Shown piece by piece: positions 10,458-22,140 of a DNA stretch of 64,000 nt. Source of the DNA: Vesta saturnalis (Eukaryota > Arthropoda > Insecta > Coleoptera > Lampyridae); contig JARFJB010001912.1 in assembly GCA_036346205.1 (NCBI GenBank), forward strand, positions 434,001 through 498,000. The letters are read 5' to 3'. Position 1 is the first letter of the stretch. The number at the start of each line of letters is the position of its first letter. Position numbers and translations under genes: made by a program. Below the pieces are notes generated by a model, which saw nothing but the letters and a program-made list of their open reading frames with translations, ran no database searches and was not told the origin of the DNA.

Positions 10458-13400
10458 CGTGCGTGCGTGTGCGTGCGTCTGCGTACGCCTGCGTGTGTCT
10501 GCGTGCGTTTGCTTGCGTGTGCATGCGTCTGCGTGTGTCTGCGTTTGTCTGCGTGTGTCTGCATGTATCTGCGCGTGTCTGCGTGTATCTGCGTGTTTCT
10601 GCGTGTGTCTGCATATGTGTGCGTGTGTATTCGTGTGCTTGCGTGTCTACGTGTGCTTGCGTGTATCTGGGTGTGTCTGTGTTTGTCTGCGACTATCTGC
10701 TTGTGTCTGCGTTTGTCTATGTGCGTCCTGCGTGCGTCCGCGTTCGTCTTCGTGAAAGTGCGTGCGTCTGCGTGCGTCTGCATGCGCCTACGTTCGCCTG
10801 CGTGCGTGTGTCTTCGTGCGTGTGAGTGCGTCTGTGTACGTCTTCGCGCGCCTGCGTGTGTCTGAGTGCGCCTGCGTGCGTCTGCGTGTGTCTGCGTTTC
10901 TCTGCGTGTGTCTATGTGTATCTGCGTGTGTCTGCATATGTCTGCGTATGTGTGCGTATGTATTCGTGTGTCTGCGTGTGTCTACGTGAGACTGAGTGTG
11001 TATGCATGCGTATCTCTGGGTGTGCCTGCGTGTTTCTGCGTGTGTCTGCGTGTATGTGCGTATGTCTGCGTGTGTCTGCGTGTGTTTGCGTATGTCTGTG
11101 CGTCTTCGTGTGTCTGCGTGTGCTTGCGTCAGTTTGCGTGTGTCTGCGGGTGTCTGCGTATGTCTGCGAGTGTCTGCGTTTGTCTGTGTGTGTCTGCGTG
11201 AGACTGCGTACGTGTGCGTTCGTCTGCTTGGGTCTGAGTGCGCCTACGTGCGTCTGCGTGCGTCTGAGTGCGTCTGCGTGCGGCTACGTGTTTCGGCGGG
11301 CGTCTGCGGGCGTCGGCGTGCATCTGCGTGCGTTTGTGTGTGTTTTCGTGTGTCTGCGTGTGTCTGCTTATGTCTGCATGCGTCTGCGTGTGTTTGCGCG
11401 GGTCTGGCTGTGTCTGTGTGTGACTGCGTGTGTCTGCGTGTGTCTGCTTATGTCTACGTGCATATGCGTGTCTGCGTGTGTCTGCGTGTTTCTGCGTGTG
11501 TCTGCGTGTGTATGCGTGTCTGCGGGTGTATGCTTGTCTCCGTGTGTCTGCGTGTGTCTGCGTGTGTCTGCGTTTGTCTGCGTGTGTCTTCGTGTGTCTG
11601 CGTATGTCTGCGTGTGTCTGCGTGTGTTTGCGTATGTCTGCGTGTGTCTGCGAGTGTCTGTGTGTGTCTGCGTCTGTCTGCGTGTGTCTGCGTGTGTATG
11701 CGTGTATCTTCGTGTGTCTACGTGTGTCTGCGTGTGTCTGCGTATGTCTGCGTGTGTCTGCGTGTGCGTGCGTCTGTTTGCGGGTGTCTGCGGGTGTCTG
11801 CGTATGTCTGCGAGTGTCTGCGTTTGTCTGTGTGTGTCTGCGTGAGACTGCGTACATGTGCGTTCGTCAGCTTGCGTCTGAGTGCGCCTACGTGCGTCTG
11901 CGTGCGTCGGCGTGCATCTGCGTGCGTTTGCGTGTGTCTTCGTGTGTCTGCGTGTGTCTGCGTGTGTCTGCGTGTGTCTTCGCGTGTGTGAGTATGTCTG
12001 TGTGTGACTGCGTGTGTCTGAGTATGTCTGCGTGTGTCTGCGTGTGTCTGCGTGTGTCTGCGTGTGTCTGCGTGTGTCTTCGCGTGTGTGAGTGTGTCTG
12101 TGTGTGACTGCGTGTGTCTGTGTGTGTCTGCTTATGTCTACGTGTATATGCGTGTGTCTACGTATGTCTGCGTGTGTCTGCGTGTGTATACGTGTGTCTA
12201 CGTATGTATGCGTCTGTCTGTGTGTGTCTGCGGGTGTATGCGTGTCTCCGTGTGTATACGTGTGTCTTCGTATGTCTCGGTCTCCGTGTGTCTGCGTGTG
12301 TCTGCGTTTGTCTGCGTGTGTCTCCGTGTGTCTACGTGTGTCTGCGTTTCTCTGCGTGTATTTGCGTGTGTCTGCGTCTGTCTGCGTATGTCCGTGGGTG
12401 TCTGCGTATGTCTGCGTGGGTCTGCGAGTGTCTGCGTTCGTCTGTGTGCGTCTGCGTGAGACTGCGTACGTGTGCGTTCGTCTGCTTGGGTCTGAGTGCG
12501 CCTACGTGCGTCTGCGTACGTCTGAGTGCGTCTGCGTGCGGATACGTGTTTCAGCGGGCGTCTGCGGACGTCGGCGTGCATCTGCGTGCGTTTGTGTGTG
12601 TTTTCGTGTGTCTGCGTGTGTCTGCTTATGTCTGCATGCGTCTGGGTGTGTTTGCGCGGGTCTGGGTGTGTCTGTGTGTGACTACCTGTGTCTGCGTATG
12701 TCTGCTTATGTCTACAGTGCATATGCGTGTCTGCGTGTGTCTGCGTGTTTCTTCGTGTGTCTGCGTGTGTATGCGTGTCTGCGGGTGTATGCTTGTCTCC
12801 GTGTGTCTGCGTATGTCTGCGTGTGTCTGCGTGTGTCTGCGAGTGTCTGTGTGTGTCTGCATAAGTCTGCGTGTGTCTGCGTGTGCATGCGTCTGTCTGC
12901 GTGTGTCTGCGTGTGAATGCGTGTCTGCGTGTCTCCGTGTGTCTTCGTGTATCTGTGTGTGTCTGCGTTTGTCTGCATGTGTTTGCGTGTATCTTCGTGT
13001 GTCTACGTGTGTCTGCGTGTGTCTGCGTATGTCTGCGTGTGTCTGCGTGTGTCTGCGTGTGTTTGCGTATGTCTGTGCGTCTTCGTGTGTCTGCGTGTGC
13101 TTGCGTCTGTTTGCGTGTGTCTGCGGGTGTCTGCGTATGTCTGCGAGTGTTTGCGTTTGTCTGTGTTTGTCTGCGTGAGACTGCGTACGTGTGCGTTCGT
13201 CAGCTTGCGTCTGAGTGCGCCTACGTGCGTCTGCGTGCGTCGGCGTGCATCTGCGTGCGTTTGCGTGTGTCTTCATGTGTCTGCGTGTGTCTGAGTATGT
13301 CTGCGTGCGTCTGCGTGTGTCTGCGTGTGTCTGCGTGTGTCTGCGCGCGTGTGAGTGTGTCTGTGTGTGTCTGCTTATGTCTACGTGTATATGCGTGTGT

Positions 13401-16400
13401 CTGCGTGTGTCTGCGTGTTTCTGCGTGTGTCTACGTGTGTCTACGTATGTATGCGTCTGTCTGTGTGTGTCTGCGGGTGTATGCGTGTCTCCGTGTGTCT
13501 ACGTGTGTCTTCGTATGTCTCGGTCTCCGTGTGTCTGCGTGTGTCTGCGTGTGTCTGCGTGTGTCTGCGTTTGTCTGCGTGTGTCTCCGTGTGTCTACGT
13601 GTGTCTGCGTTTGTCTGCGTATGTCCGTGGGTGTCTGCGTATGTCTGCGTGGGTCTGCGAGTGTCTGCGAGTGTCTGCGTTCGTGTGTGTGCGTCTGCGT
13701 GCGTCTGCGTGAGACTGCGTACGTGTGCGTTCGTCTGCTTGGGTCTGAGTGCGTCTGCGTGCGTCTGCGTGCGGATACGTGTTTCGGCGGGCGTCTGCGG
13801 ACGTCGGCGTGCATCTGCGTGCGCTTGTGTGTGTTTTCGTGTGTCTGCGTGTGTCTGCTTATGTCTGCATGCGTCTGCGTGTGTTTGCGCGTATCTGGGT
13901 GTGTCTGTGTGTGTCTGCGTGTGTCTGCTTATGTCTACGTGCATATGCGTGTCTGCGTGTGTCTGCGTGTTTCTGCGTGTGTCTGCGTGTGTATGCGTGT
14001 CTGCGGGTGTATGCTTGTCTCCGTGTGTCTGCGTGTGTCTGCGTGTGTCTTCATGTGTCTGCGTATGTCTGCGTGTGTCTGCGTGTGTTTGCGTATGTCT
14101 GCGTGTGTCTGCGAGTGTCTGTGTGTGTCTGCGTAAGTCTGCGTGTGTCTGCGTGTGCATGCGTCTGTCTGCGTGTGTCTGCGTGTGAATGCGTGTCTGC
14201 GTGTCTCCGTGTGTCTACGTGTGTCTGCGTGTGTCTGCGTATGTCTGCGTGTGTCTGCGTGTGTCTGCGTGTGTTTGCGTATGTCTGTGCGTCATCGTGT
14301 GTCTGCGTGTGCTTGCGTCAGTTTGCGTGTGTCTGCGGGTGTCTGCGTATGTCTGCGAGTGTCTGCGTTTGTCTGTGTGTGTCTGCGTGAGACTGCGTAC
14401 GTGTGCGTTCGTCAGCTTGCGTCTGAGTGCGCCTACGTGCGTCTGCGTGCGTCGGCGTGCATCTGCGTGCGTTTGCGTGTGTCTTCGTGTGTCTGCGTAT
14501 GTCTGCGTGCGTCTGCGTGGGTCTGCGTGTGTCTGCGTGTGTCAGCGTGTGTCTGCGTGTGTCTGCGCGTGTGTGAGTGTGTCTGTGTGTGACTACGTGT
14601 GTCTGTGTGTGTCTGCTTATGTCTACGTGTATATGCGTGTGTCTGCGTATTTCTGCGTGTGTCTGCGTGTGTCTGCGTGTTTCTGCGTGTGTCTGCGTGT
14701 GTCTACGTATGTATGCGTCTGTCTGTGTGTGTCTGCGGGTGTATGCGTGTCTCCGTGTGTCTACGTGTGTCTTCGTATGTCTCGGTCTCCGTGTGTCTGC
14801 GTGTGTCTGCGGTCTGCGTGTCTGCGTATGTCTCCGTGTGTCGTATGTCTGCGTGTGTCTGCGTTTGTGCTGCGTGTGTCTTCGTGTGTTGCGTGTGCCT
14901 GCGTGTGTCTGCGTGTGTCTGTGTCTGCGTGTGTATGCGTATGTCTGCGTGTGTCTGCGTCTGTATTCGTGTCTGCGTGTCTCTCGTGTGTCTCTGTGTG
15001 TGTCTGCGTGTGTCTGCGTTTGTCTGCGTGTGTCTGCGTGTCTGCGTGTGTCTGCGTATGTCTGCGTGTGTCTGCTGTGTGTGTTGCGTATGTCTGCGTG
15101 TGTCTGCGAGTGTCTGCTGTGTCGTATGCGTCTGTCTACGTGTGTCTGCTTATGTCTACGTGCATATGCGTGTCTGCGTTGTCTGCGTGTTTCTACGTGT
15201 GTCTGCGTGTGTATGCGTGTCTGCGGTGTGTGATGTCTTCGTGCTGCGTGTGTCTGCGTTTGTCTGCGTGTGTCGTTCGTGTGTCTGCGTGTGTCTGCGA
15301 TGTGTCTGTGTGTGTCTGCGTAAGTCTGCGTGTGTCTGCGTGTGCGTATGTCGTCTGTCTGCGTGTGTCTGCGTGTGAAGTGCGTGTCTGCGTGTTCTGC
15401 GTGTGTCTTCGTGCTCTGTGTGTGTCTGCGTTTGTCTGCTGTGTTTTGCGTGTTCTTCGTGTGTCTACGTGTGTCTGCGTGTGTCTGCGTGATCTGGTGC
15501 TGCGTGTGTCTGCGTGTGTCTGCGTGTGGTTGCGTAGTGTCTGTGCGTCTTGCGTGTGTCTGCGTGTGCTTGCGTCGTGTTTGCGTGTGTCTGCGGGTGT
15601 CTGCGTATGTCTGCGAGTGTCTGCGTTTGTCTCGTGTCGTGTGTCTGCGTGAGACTGCGTACGTCTGCGTTCGTCAGCGTGTCTGCGTCTGAGTGCGCCT
15701 ACGTGCTGTCTGGTGTCTGTCGGCGTGCATCGTGGTCTGCGTTGTCGTGTGTCTTCGATGTCTCGGTCTGCGTGTGTCTGAGTATGTCTGCGTGCGTCTG
15801 CGTGTGTCTGCGTGTGTCTGCGTGTGTCTGCGTGTGTCTGCGGTGTGTGCAGTGTGTCTGTGTGTGTCTGCTGTATGTCTACGTGTATATGCGTGTGTCT
15901 GCGTGTGTCTGCGTTCGTTTCTGCGTGTGTCTGCGTGTGTCTACGTATGTTATCGGCGGCGTCTGTCTGTGTGTGTCTGCGTGGTGTATGCGTGTCTCTC
16001 GTGTGTCTGAGTGTCTTCGTATGTCTCGGTCTCCGTGTGTCTGCGTGTGTCTGCGTGTGTCTGCGTTTGTCTGCGTGCGTCTCCTGTGTGTCTACGTGTG
16101 TCTGCGTTTGTCTGCGTATGTCTCGTGGTGTCTGCGTATGTCTGCGTGGGTCTGCTGTGAGTGTCTGCGTGTGTCTGCGTGTCGTCTGTGTGCGTCTGTC
16201 GTGTCTGGTATACGTGTTTCGTGTCTGCGGCGTCTGCGGTCTACGTCGGCGTGCTCTGCGTGCGCTTGTGTGCGTTGTCTGCGTGTGTCTGCGTGTGTCT
16301 GCGTTATGTCTGCATGCGTCTGCGTGTGTCTGCGCGGTCTGGTGTCGTCTGTGTGCGTGTGCTGCGTGTGTCTGCGTGTGTCTGCTGTGAATGCGTGTGT

Positions 16401-19400
16401 CTGTCGTGTGTCTTCGTGTGTCTGCGTATGTCTGCGTGTGTCTGCGTGTGTTTGCGTATGTCTGCGTGTGTCTGCGAGTGTCTCTGTGTGTATGCGTCTG
16501 TCTACGTGTGTCTGCTTATGTCTACGTGCATATGCGTGTCTGCGTGTGTCTGCGTGTTTCTACGTGTGTCTGCGTGTGTATGCGTGTCTGCGGGTGTATG
16601 CTTGTCTGCGTGCGTCTGCGTTTGTCTGCGTGTGTCTTCGTGTGTCTGCGTGTGTGCTGCGTCAGCTTGTCTGGTGTGTGTCTGCGTAAGTCTGCGTGTG
16701 TCTGCGTGTGCATGCGTCTGTCTGCGTGTGTCTGCGTGTGAATACGTGTCTGCGTGTCTCCGTGTGTCTTCGTGTATCTGTGTGTGTCTGCGTTTGTCTG
16801 CATGTGTTTGCGTGTATCTTCGTGTGTCTACGTGTGTCTGCGTGTGTCTGCGTATGTCTGCGTGTGTCTGCGTGTGTCTGCGTGTGTTTGCGTATGTCTG
16901 TGCGTCTTCGTGTGTCTGCGTGTGCTTGCGTCTGTTTGCGTGTGTCTGCGGGTGTCTGCGTATGTCTGCGAGTGTCTGCGTTTGTCTGTGTGTGTCTGCG
17001 TGAGACTGCGTACGTGTGCGTTCGTCAGCTTGCGTCTGAGTGCGCCTACGTGCGTCTGCGTGCGTCGGCGTGCATCTGCGTGCGTCTGCGTGTGTCTGAG
17101 TATGTCTGCGTGCGTCTGCGTGCGTCTGCGTGTGTCTGCGTGTGTCTGCGTGTGTCTGCGCGTGTGTGAGTGTGCCTGTGTGTGTCTGCTTATGTCTACG
17201 TGTATATGCCTGTGTCTGCGTGTGTCTGCGTGTTTCTGCGTGTGTCTGCGTGTGTCTACGTATGTATGCGTCTGTCTGTGTGTGTCTGCGGGTGTATGCG
17301 TGTCCCCGTGTGTCTACGAGTGTCTTCGTATGTCTCGGTCTCCGTGTGTCTGCGTGTGTCTGCGTTGTCTGCGTCGTGTGTCGTGTCTGCGTGTCTCCGT
17401 GTGTCTACGTGTGTCTGCGTTTGTCTGCGTATGTCTGCGTGTTTGCGTGTATCTGCGTAGTGTCTGCGTGTGTCTGCGAGTGTCTGCGAGTGTCTGCGTG
17501 TCGTCTGTGTGCGTCTGCTGTTGCGTGATACGTGTTTCGTGCGTGGCGTCTGCGTGACGTCGTGCGTGCATCTGCGGTGCTGCGTTGCTGTGTGTTTTCG
17601 TGTGTCTGCGTGTGTCTGCTTATGTCTGCATGCGTCTGCGTGTGTTTGCGCTCGTGGTCTGCGTGTCTGTGTGTGACTGCGTTTGCTGTCTGCGTGTATC
17701 TGCTTATGTCTACGTGCATATGCGTGTCTGCGTGTGTCTGCGTGTTTCTGCGTGTGTCTGCGTGTTTGCGTGTCTGCGGTGTGTGAGTGTCTGTGTGCTC
17801 CGTGTGTCTGCTGTGTGTCTGCGTGTGTCTTCGTGTGTCTGCGTATGTTCTGCGTGTGTCTGCGTGTGTTTGCGTTGTCTGCGTGTGTCTGCGAGTGTCT
17901 GTGTGTCTGCGTAAGTCTGCGTGTGTCTGCGTGTGCATGCGTCTGTCTGCGTGTGTCTGCGTGTGAATGCGTGTCTGCGTGTCTCCGTGTGTCTTCGTGT
18001 ATCTGCGTGTGTCTGCGTTTGTCTGCATGTGTTTGCGTGTATCTTCGTGTGTCTACGTGTGTCTGCGTGTGTCTGCGTATGTCTGCGTGTGTCTGCGTGT
18101 GTCTGCGTGTGTTTGCGTATGTCTGTGCGTCTTCGTGTGTCTGCGTGTGCTTGCGTCAGTTTGCGTGTGTCTGCGGGTGTCTGCGTATGTCTGCGAGTGT
18201 CTGCGTTTGTCTGTGTGTGTCTGCGTGAGACTGCGTACGTGTGCGTTCGTCAGCTTGCGTCTGAGTGCGCCTACGTGCGTCTGCGTGCGTCGGCGTGCAT
18301 CTGCGTGCGTTTGCGTGTGTCTTCGTGTGTCTGCGTATGTCTGCGTGCGTCTGCGTGTGTCTGCGTGTGTCTGCGTGTGTCAGCGTGTGTCTGCGTGTGT
18401 CTGCGCGTGTGTGAGTGTGTCTGTGTGTGACTACGTGTGTCTGTGTGTGTGTCTGCTTATGTCTATGTGTATATGCGTGTATCTGCGTATTTCTGCGTGT
18501 GTCTACGTATGTATGCGTCTGTCTGTGTGTGTCTGCGGGTGTATGCGTGTCTCCGTGTGTCTACGTGTGTCTTCGTATGTCTCGGTCTCCGTGTGTCTGC
18601 GTGTGTCTGCGTTTGTCTGCGTATGTCTCCGTGTGTCTACGTGTGTCTGCGTTTGTCTGCGTGTGTCTTCGTGTGTTTGCGTGTGCCTGCGTGTGTCTGC
18701 GTCTGTTTGCGTGTGTATGCGTATGTCTGCGTGTGTCTGCGCCTGTATTCGTGTCTGCGTGAGTATGCGTGTCTCCGTGTGCCTTGGTGTGTCTGCGTGT
18801 GTCTGCGTTTGTCTGCGTGTGTCTTCGTGTGTCTGCGTATGTCTGCGTGTGTCTGCGTGTGTTTGCGTATGTCTACGTGTGTCTGCGAGTGTCTCTGTGT
18901 GTATGCGTCTGTCTGCGTGTGTCTGCTTATGTCTACGTGCATATGCGTGTCTGCGTGTGTCTGCGTGTTTCTACGTGTGTCTGCGTGTGTATGCGTGTCT
19001 GCGGGTGTATGCTTGTCTGCGTGTGTCTGCGTTTGTCTGCGTGTGTCTTCGTGTGTCTGCGTATGTCTGCGTGTGTCTGCGTGTGTTTGCGTATGTCTGC
19101 GTGTGTCTGCGAGTGTCTGAGTGTGTCTGCGTAAGTCTGCGTGTGAATGCGTCTGTCTGCGTGTGTCTGCGTGTGTATGCGTGGCTGCGGGTGTATGCTT
19201 GTCTGCGTGTGTCTGCGTGTGTCTGCGTGTGTCTGCGTGTGTCTGCGTGTGTCTGCGTTTGTCTGCGTGTGTCTGCGAGTGTCTGTGTGTGTCTGCGTAA
19301 GTCTGCGTGTGTCTGCGTGTGCATGCGTCTGTCTGCGTGTGTCTGCGTGTGTATGCGTGTCTGCGTGTCTCCGTGTGTCTTCGTGTATCTGCGTGAGTCT

Positions 19401-20740
19401 GCGTTTGTCTGCATGTGTTTGCGTGTATCTTCGTGTGTTTACGTGTGTCTGCGTGTGTCTGCATATGTCTGCGTGTGTCTGCGTATGTCTGCGTGTGTTT
19501 GCGTATGTCTGTGCGTCTTCGTGTGTCTGCGTGTGCTTGCGTCTGTTTGCGTGTGTCTGCGGGTGTCTGCGTTTGTCTGCGAGTGTCTGCGTTTGTCTGT
19601 GTGTGTCTGCGTGAGACTGCGTACGTTTGCGTTCGTCAGCTTGCGTCTGAGTGCGCCTACTTGCGTCTGCGTGCGTCGGCGTGCATCTGCGTGCGTTTGC
19701 GTGTGTCTTCGTGTGTCTGCGTGTGTCTGCGTATGTCTGCGTGCGTCTGCGTGTGTCTGCGTGTGTCTGCGCGTGTGTGAGTGTGTCTGTGTGTGACTGC
19801 GTGTGTCTGTGAGTGTCTGCTTATGTCTACGTGTATATGCGTGTGTCTGCGTATGTCTGCGTGTGTCTGCGTGTGTCTGCGTGTTTCTGCGTGTGTCTGC
19901 GTGTGTCTACGTATGTATGCGTCTGTCTGTGTGTGTCTGCGGGTGTATTCGTGTCTCCGTGTGTCTACGTGTGTCTTCGTATGTCTAGGTCTCCGTGTGT
20001 CTGCGTGTGTCTGCGTTTGTCGGCGTATGTCTCCGTGTGTCTACGTGTGTCTGCGTTTGTCTGCGTGTCTTCGTGTGTCTGCGTGTGCCTACGTGTGTCT
20101 GCGTCTGTTTGCGTGTGTATGCGTCTGTCTGCGTGTATCTGCGTCTGTATTCGTGTCTGCGTGAGTATGCGTGTCTCCGTGTGTCTTCGTGTGTCTGCGT
20201 GTGTCTGCGTGTGTCTGCGTTTGTCTGCGTGTGTCTTCGTGTGTCTGCGTATGTCTGCGTGTGTCTGCGTGTGTTTGCGTATGTCTGCGTGTGTCTGCGA
20301 GTGTCTGTGTGTGTCTGCGTAAGTCTGCGTGTGTCTGCGTGTGTATGCGTCTGTCTGCGTGTGTATGCGTGTCTGCGTGTCTCCGTGTGTCTTCGTGTGT
20401 CTGCGTGTATCTGCGTGTGTCTGCGTTTGTCTGCATGTGTTTGCGTGTATCTTCGTGTGTCTACGTGTGTCTGCGTGTGTCTGCGTGTGTCTGCGTGTGT
20501 CTGCGTGTGCTTGTGTCTATTTGCGTGTGTCTTCGGGTGTCTGCGTTTGTCTGTGTGTGTCTGCGTGAGACTGCGTACGTGTGCGTTTGTCAACTTGCGT
20601 CTGAGTGCGCCTACGTGCGTCTGCGTGCGTCGGCGTGCATCTGCGTGCGTTTGCGTGTGTCTGCGTATGTCTGCGTGCGTCTGCGTGTGTCTGCGTGTGT
20701 CTGCGTGTGTCTGCGTGTGTCTGTGTGTGTCTGCGTGTGT
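10455..20740. repeat. 10-bp minisatellite array (GTGTCTGCGT)n with higher-order structure
   Basis: About 10.3 kb, roughly a thousand copies, is built from the 10-bp unit GTGTCTGCGT and close variants (GTATCTGCGT, GTGTCTTCGT, GTGTCTACGT, GTGTCTGTGT, GTGCGTCTGC). The plus strand is GT-rich and nearly free of A. Recognisable variant strings recur in fixed order. A block beginning GAGACTGCGTACGTGTGCG is found near 11200, 11844, 12458, 13177, 13711, 14389, 15651, 17002, 18227, 19612 and 20567. Subtype B (followed by CGTCAGCTTGCG) recurs every 1.2-1.4 kb, so units of about 1.25-1.35 kb are themselves tandemly repeated. Because the repeat lacks stop triplets, ORFs of up to 609 codons appear on both strands. 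They encode only Val/Cys/Leu/Arg or His/Thr/Arg/Gln-type repeats and are not genes. Confidence 0.95.
14810..16400. other. Indel-rich segment of the 10-bp array
   Basis: In this part of the array the 10-bp phase is broken again and again by one- or two-base insertions and deletions (for example TGCGGTCTGCGTG, CTCGTGTGTCTC, GTTGTCTGCG). Neighbouring stretches such as 13,000-14,800 and 16,680-17,340 keep the phase almost perfectly. A second such patch lies at about 17,360-17,900. The higher-order landmark order is retained through it. It may be real decay or poorly polished long-read consensus. Confidence 0.7.
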
Positions 20741-21016
20741 CGCTGTCTGTGTGTGTGTGTGTGTGTGCGAGTGCGTGCGTTGGTGCTTTTGTGCGTGTGT
20801 GTGAGCGTGTGCGAGTGAGTGAGCGAGTGAGTGAGTGAGTGAGTGAATGAGTGAGTGAGGGAGCGAGTGAGTGAGGGAGCGAGTGAGTGAGTTAGTGAGT
20901 TAGTGAGTGAGTGAGTAAGTGAGTGTGTGAGTGGGTGAGGGAGTGAGTGAGTGAGCGATCGAGCGAACGAACGGGCGGACGGGTGGGTGGGTGAGTGAAT
21001 GAGTGAGTGAGTGGGT
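20741..21016. repeat. GAGT-rich segment, copy 1
   Basis: It begins CGCTGTCTGTGTGT, contains GTTGGTGCTTTTGTGCGTG, then (GAGT)n with GCGATCGAGCGAACGAAC and GGGCGGACGGGTGGG, and ends GAGTGGGTGTGTGTCTGCG. The same sequence recurs at 21523-21782 about 780 bp away. Compared with copy 2 this copy has about 20 extra bases in total. The 10-bp minisatellite resumes after it. Confidence 0.9.
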
Positions 21017-21522
21017 GTGTGTCTGCGTGTGTCTGCGTGTGTCTGCGCGTGTGTGGGTGTGTCTGTGTGTGACTGCGTGTGTCTGTGTGTGTCTGCTTAT
21101 GTCTACGTGTATATGCGTGTGTCTGCGTGTGTCTGCGTGTGTCTGCGTGTTTCTGCTTGTGTCTGCTTGTGTCTGCGTATGTATGCGTCTGTCTGTGTGT
21201 GTCTGCGGGTGTATGCGTGTCTCCGTGTGTCTTCGTATGTCTCGGTCACCGTGTGTCTGCGTGTGTCTGCGTTTGTCTGCGTGTGTCTCCGTGTGTCTGC
21301 GTGTGTCTGCGTTTGTCTGCGTGTGTCTTCCTGTGTCTGCGTGTGCCTGCGTGTGTCTGCGTGTCTTTGCGTGTGTCTGCGTCTGTTTGCGTGTGTATGC
21401 GTCTGTCTGCGTGTGTCTGCGTCTGTATGCGTGTCTGCGTGAGTATGCGTGTCTCCGTGTGTCTTCGTTTGTCTGCGTGTGTCTGCGTGTGTCTGCGTGT
21501 GTCTACGTTTGTCTGCGTGTGT
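21017..21522. repeat. 10-bp minisatellite block between the GAGT segments
   Basis: About 500 bp of the same GTGTCTGCGT-type repeat as 10455-20740, with the same variant strings (GCTTATGTCTACGTGTATATG, read in pieces, and TCTCGGTC). It forms the spacer part of the duplicated unit. Confidence 0.9.
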
Positions 21523-21782
21523 CGCTGTCTGTGTGTGTGTGTGTGCGAGTGCGTGCGTTGGTGCTTTTGTGCGTGTGTGTGAGCGTGTGCGAGTGAGTGA
21601 GCGAGTGAGTGAGTGAGTGAGTGAATGAGTGAGTGAGGGAGCGAGTGAGTGAGTTAGTGAGTTAGTGAGTGAGTGAGTGAGTGAGTGTGTGAGTGGGTGA
21701 GGGAGTGAGTGAGTGAGCGATCGAGCGAACGAACGGGCGGACGGGTGGGTGGGTGAGTGAATGAGTGAGTGAGTGGGTGTGT
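21523..21782. repeat. GAGT-rich segment, copy 2
   Basis: Near-identical to 20741-21016, including the unusual internal string GTTGGTGCTTTTGTGCGTG and the GATCGAGCGAACGAAC block. It is shorter in the GT run and lacks one GAGGGAGCGAGTGA unit. It passes directly into GT-rich sequence rather than back into the 10-bp array. Confidence 0.9.
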
Positions 21783-21990
21783 GTGTGGGTGTGTGTGTGT
21801 GTGTGTCTCTGTGTGTGTGCGTGCGTGCGCGCGGGAGTGCATGAGTGCTTGAGTGCGCGAGTTCTTGGGTGCGTGAGTGCGTGATTGAGTGAGTGCGTAA
21901 GTGGGTGAGTGCGTGAGTTAGTGAGTGCGTGAGTCCGTGATTGCGTGAGTAGTTGAGTGCGTGAGTGCGTGAGTGCGCGAGGGCGTCAGA
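21783..21990. repeat. (GT)n then 8-bp array (GAGTGCGT)n
   Basis: A short GT-rich stretch (to about 21833) is followed by about 150 bp of an 8-bp unit GAGTGCGT with variants (GAGTTAGT, GATTGCGT, GAGTGGGT). The satellite block ends sharply at GGGCGTCAGATTCTTATAACC, where ordinary AT-rich sequence begins. Confidence 0.9.
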
Positions 21991-22076
21991 TTCTTATAAC
22001 CCAGCGGTTTCAATATTAATAATAAACGAAAATATAATAATCTAACTAGTAGAATTTTAGTAACGTGAAAGATGGA

Positions 22077-22078
<2 letters not shown>

Positions 22079-22138
<60 letters not shown>
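22079..22138. repeat. (TA)30 microsatellite
   Basis: About 60 bp of uninterrupted TA dinucleotide, followed by GGTACC. It lies about 90 bp after the end of the GT-rich satellite block. Confidence 0.95.

Positions 22139-22140
<2 letters not shown>

Noticed and set aside
10322..21596. Dozens of ORFs of 60-609 codons on both strands
   Set aside because: All are translations of the 10-bp minisatellite. The protein repeats follow the DNA period, overlap in three frames and break where the array has indels.
10455..21990. CRISPR-like array
   Set aside because: Repeats are contiguous 10-bp units without unique spacers, in an animal-type genome.
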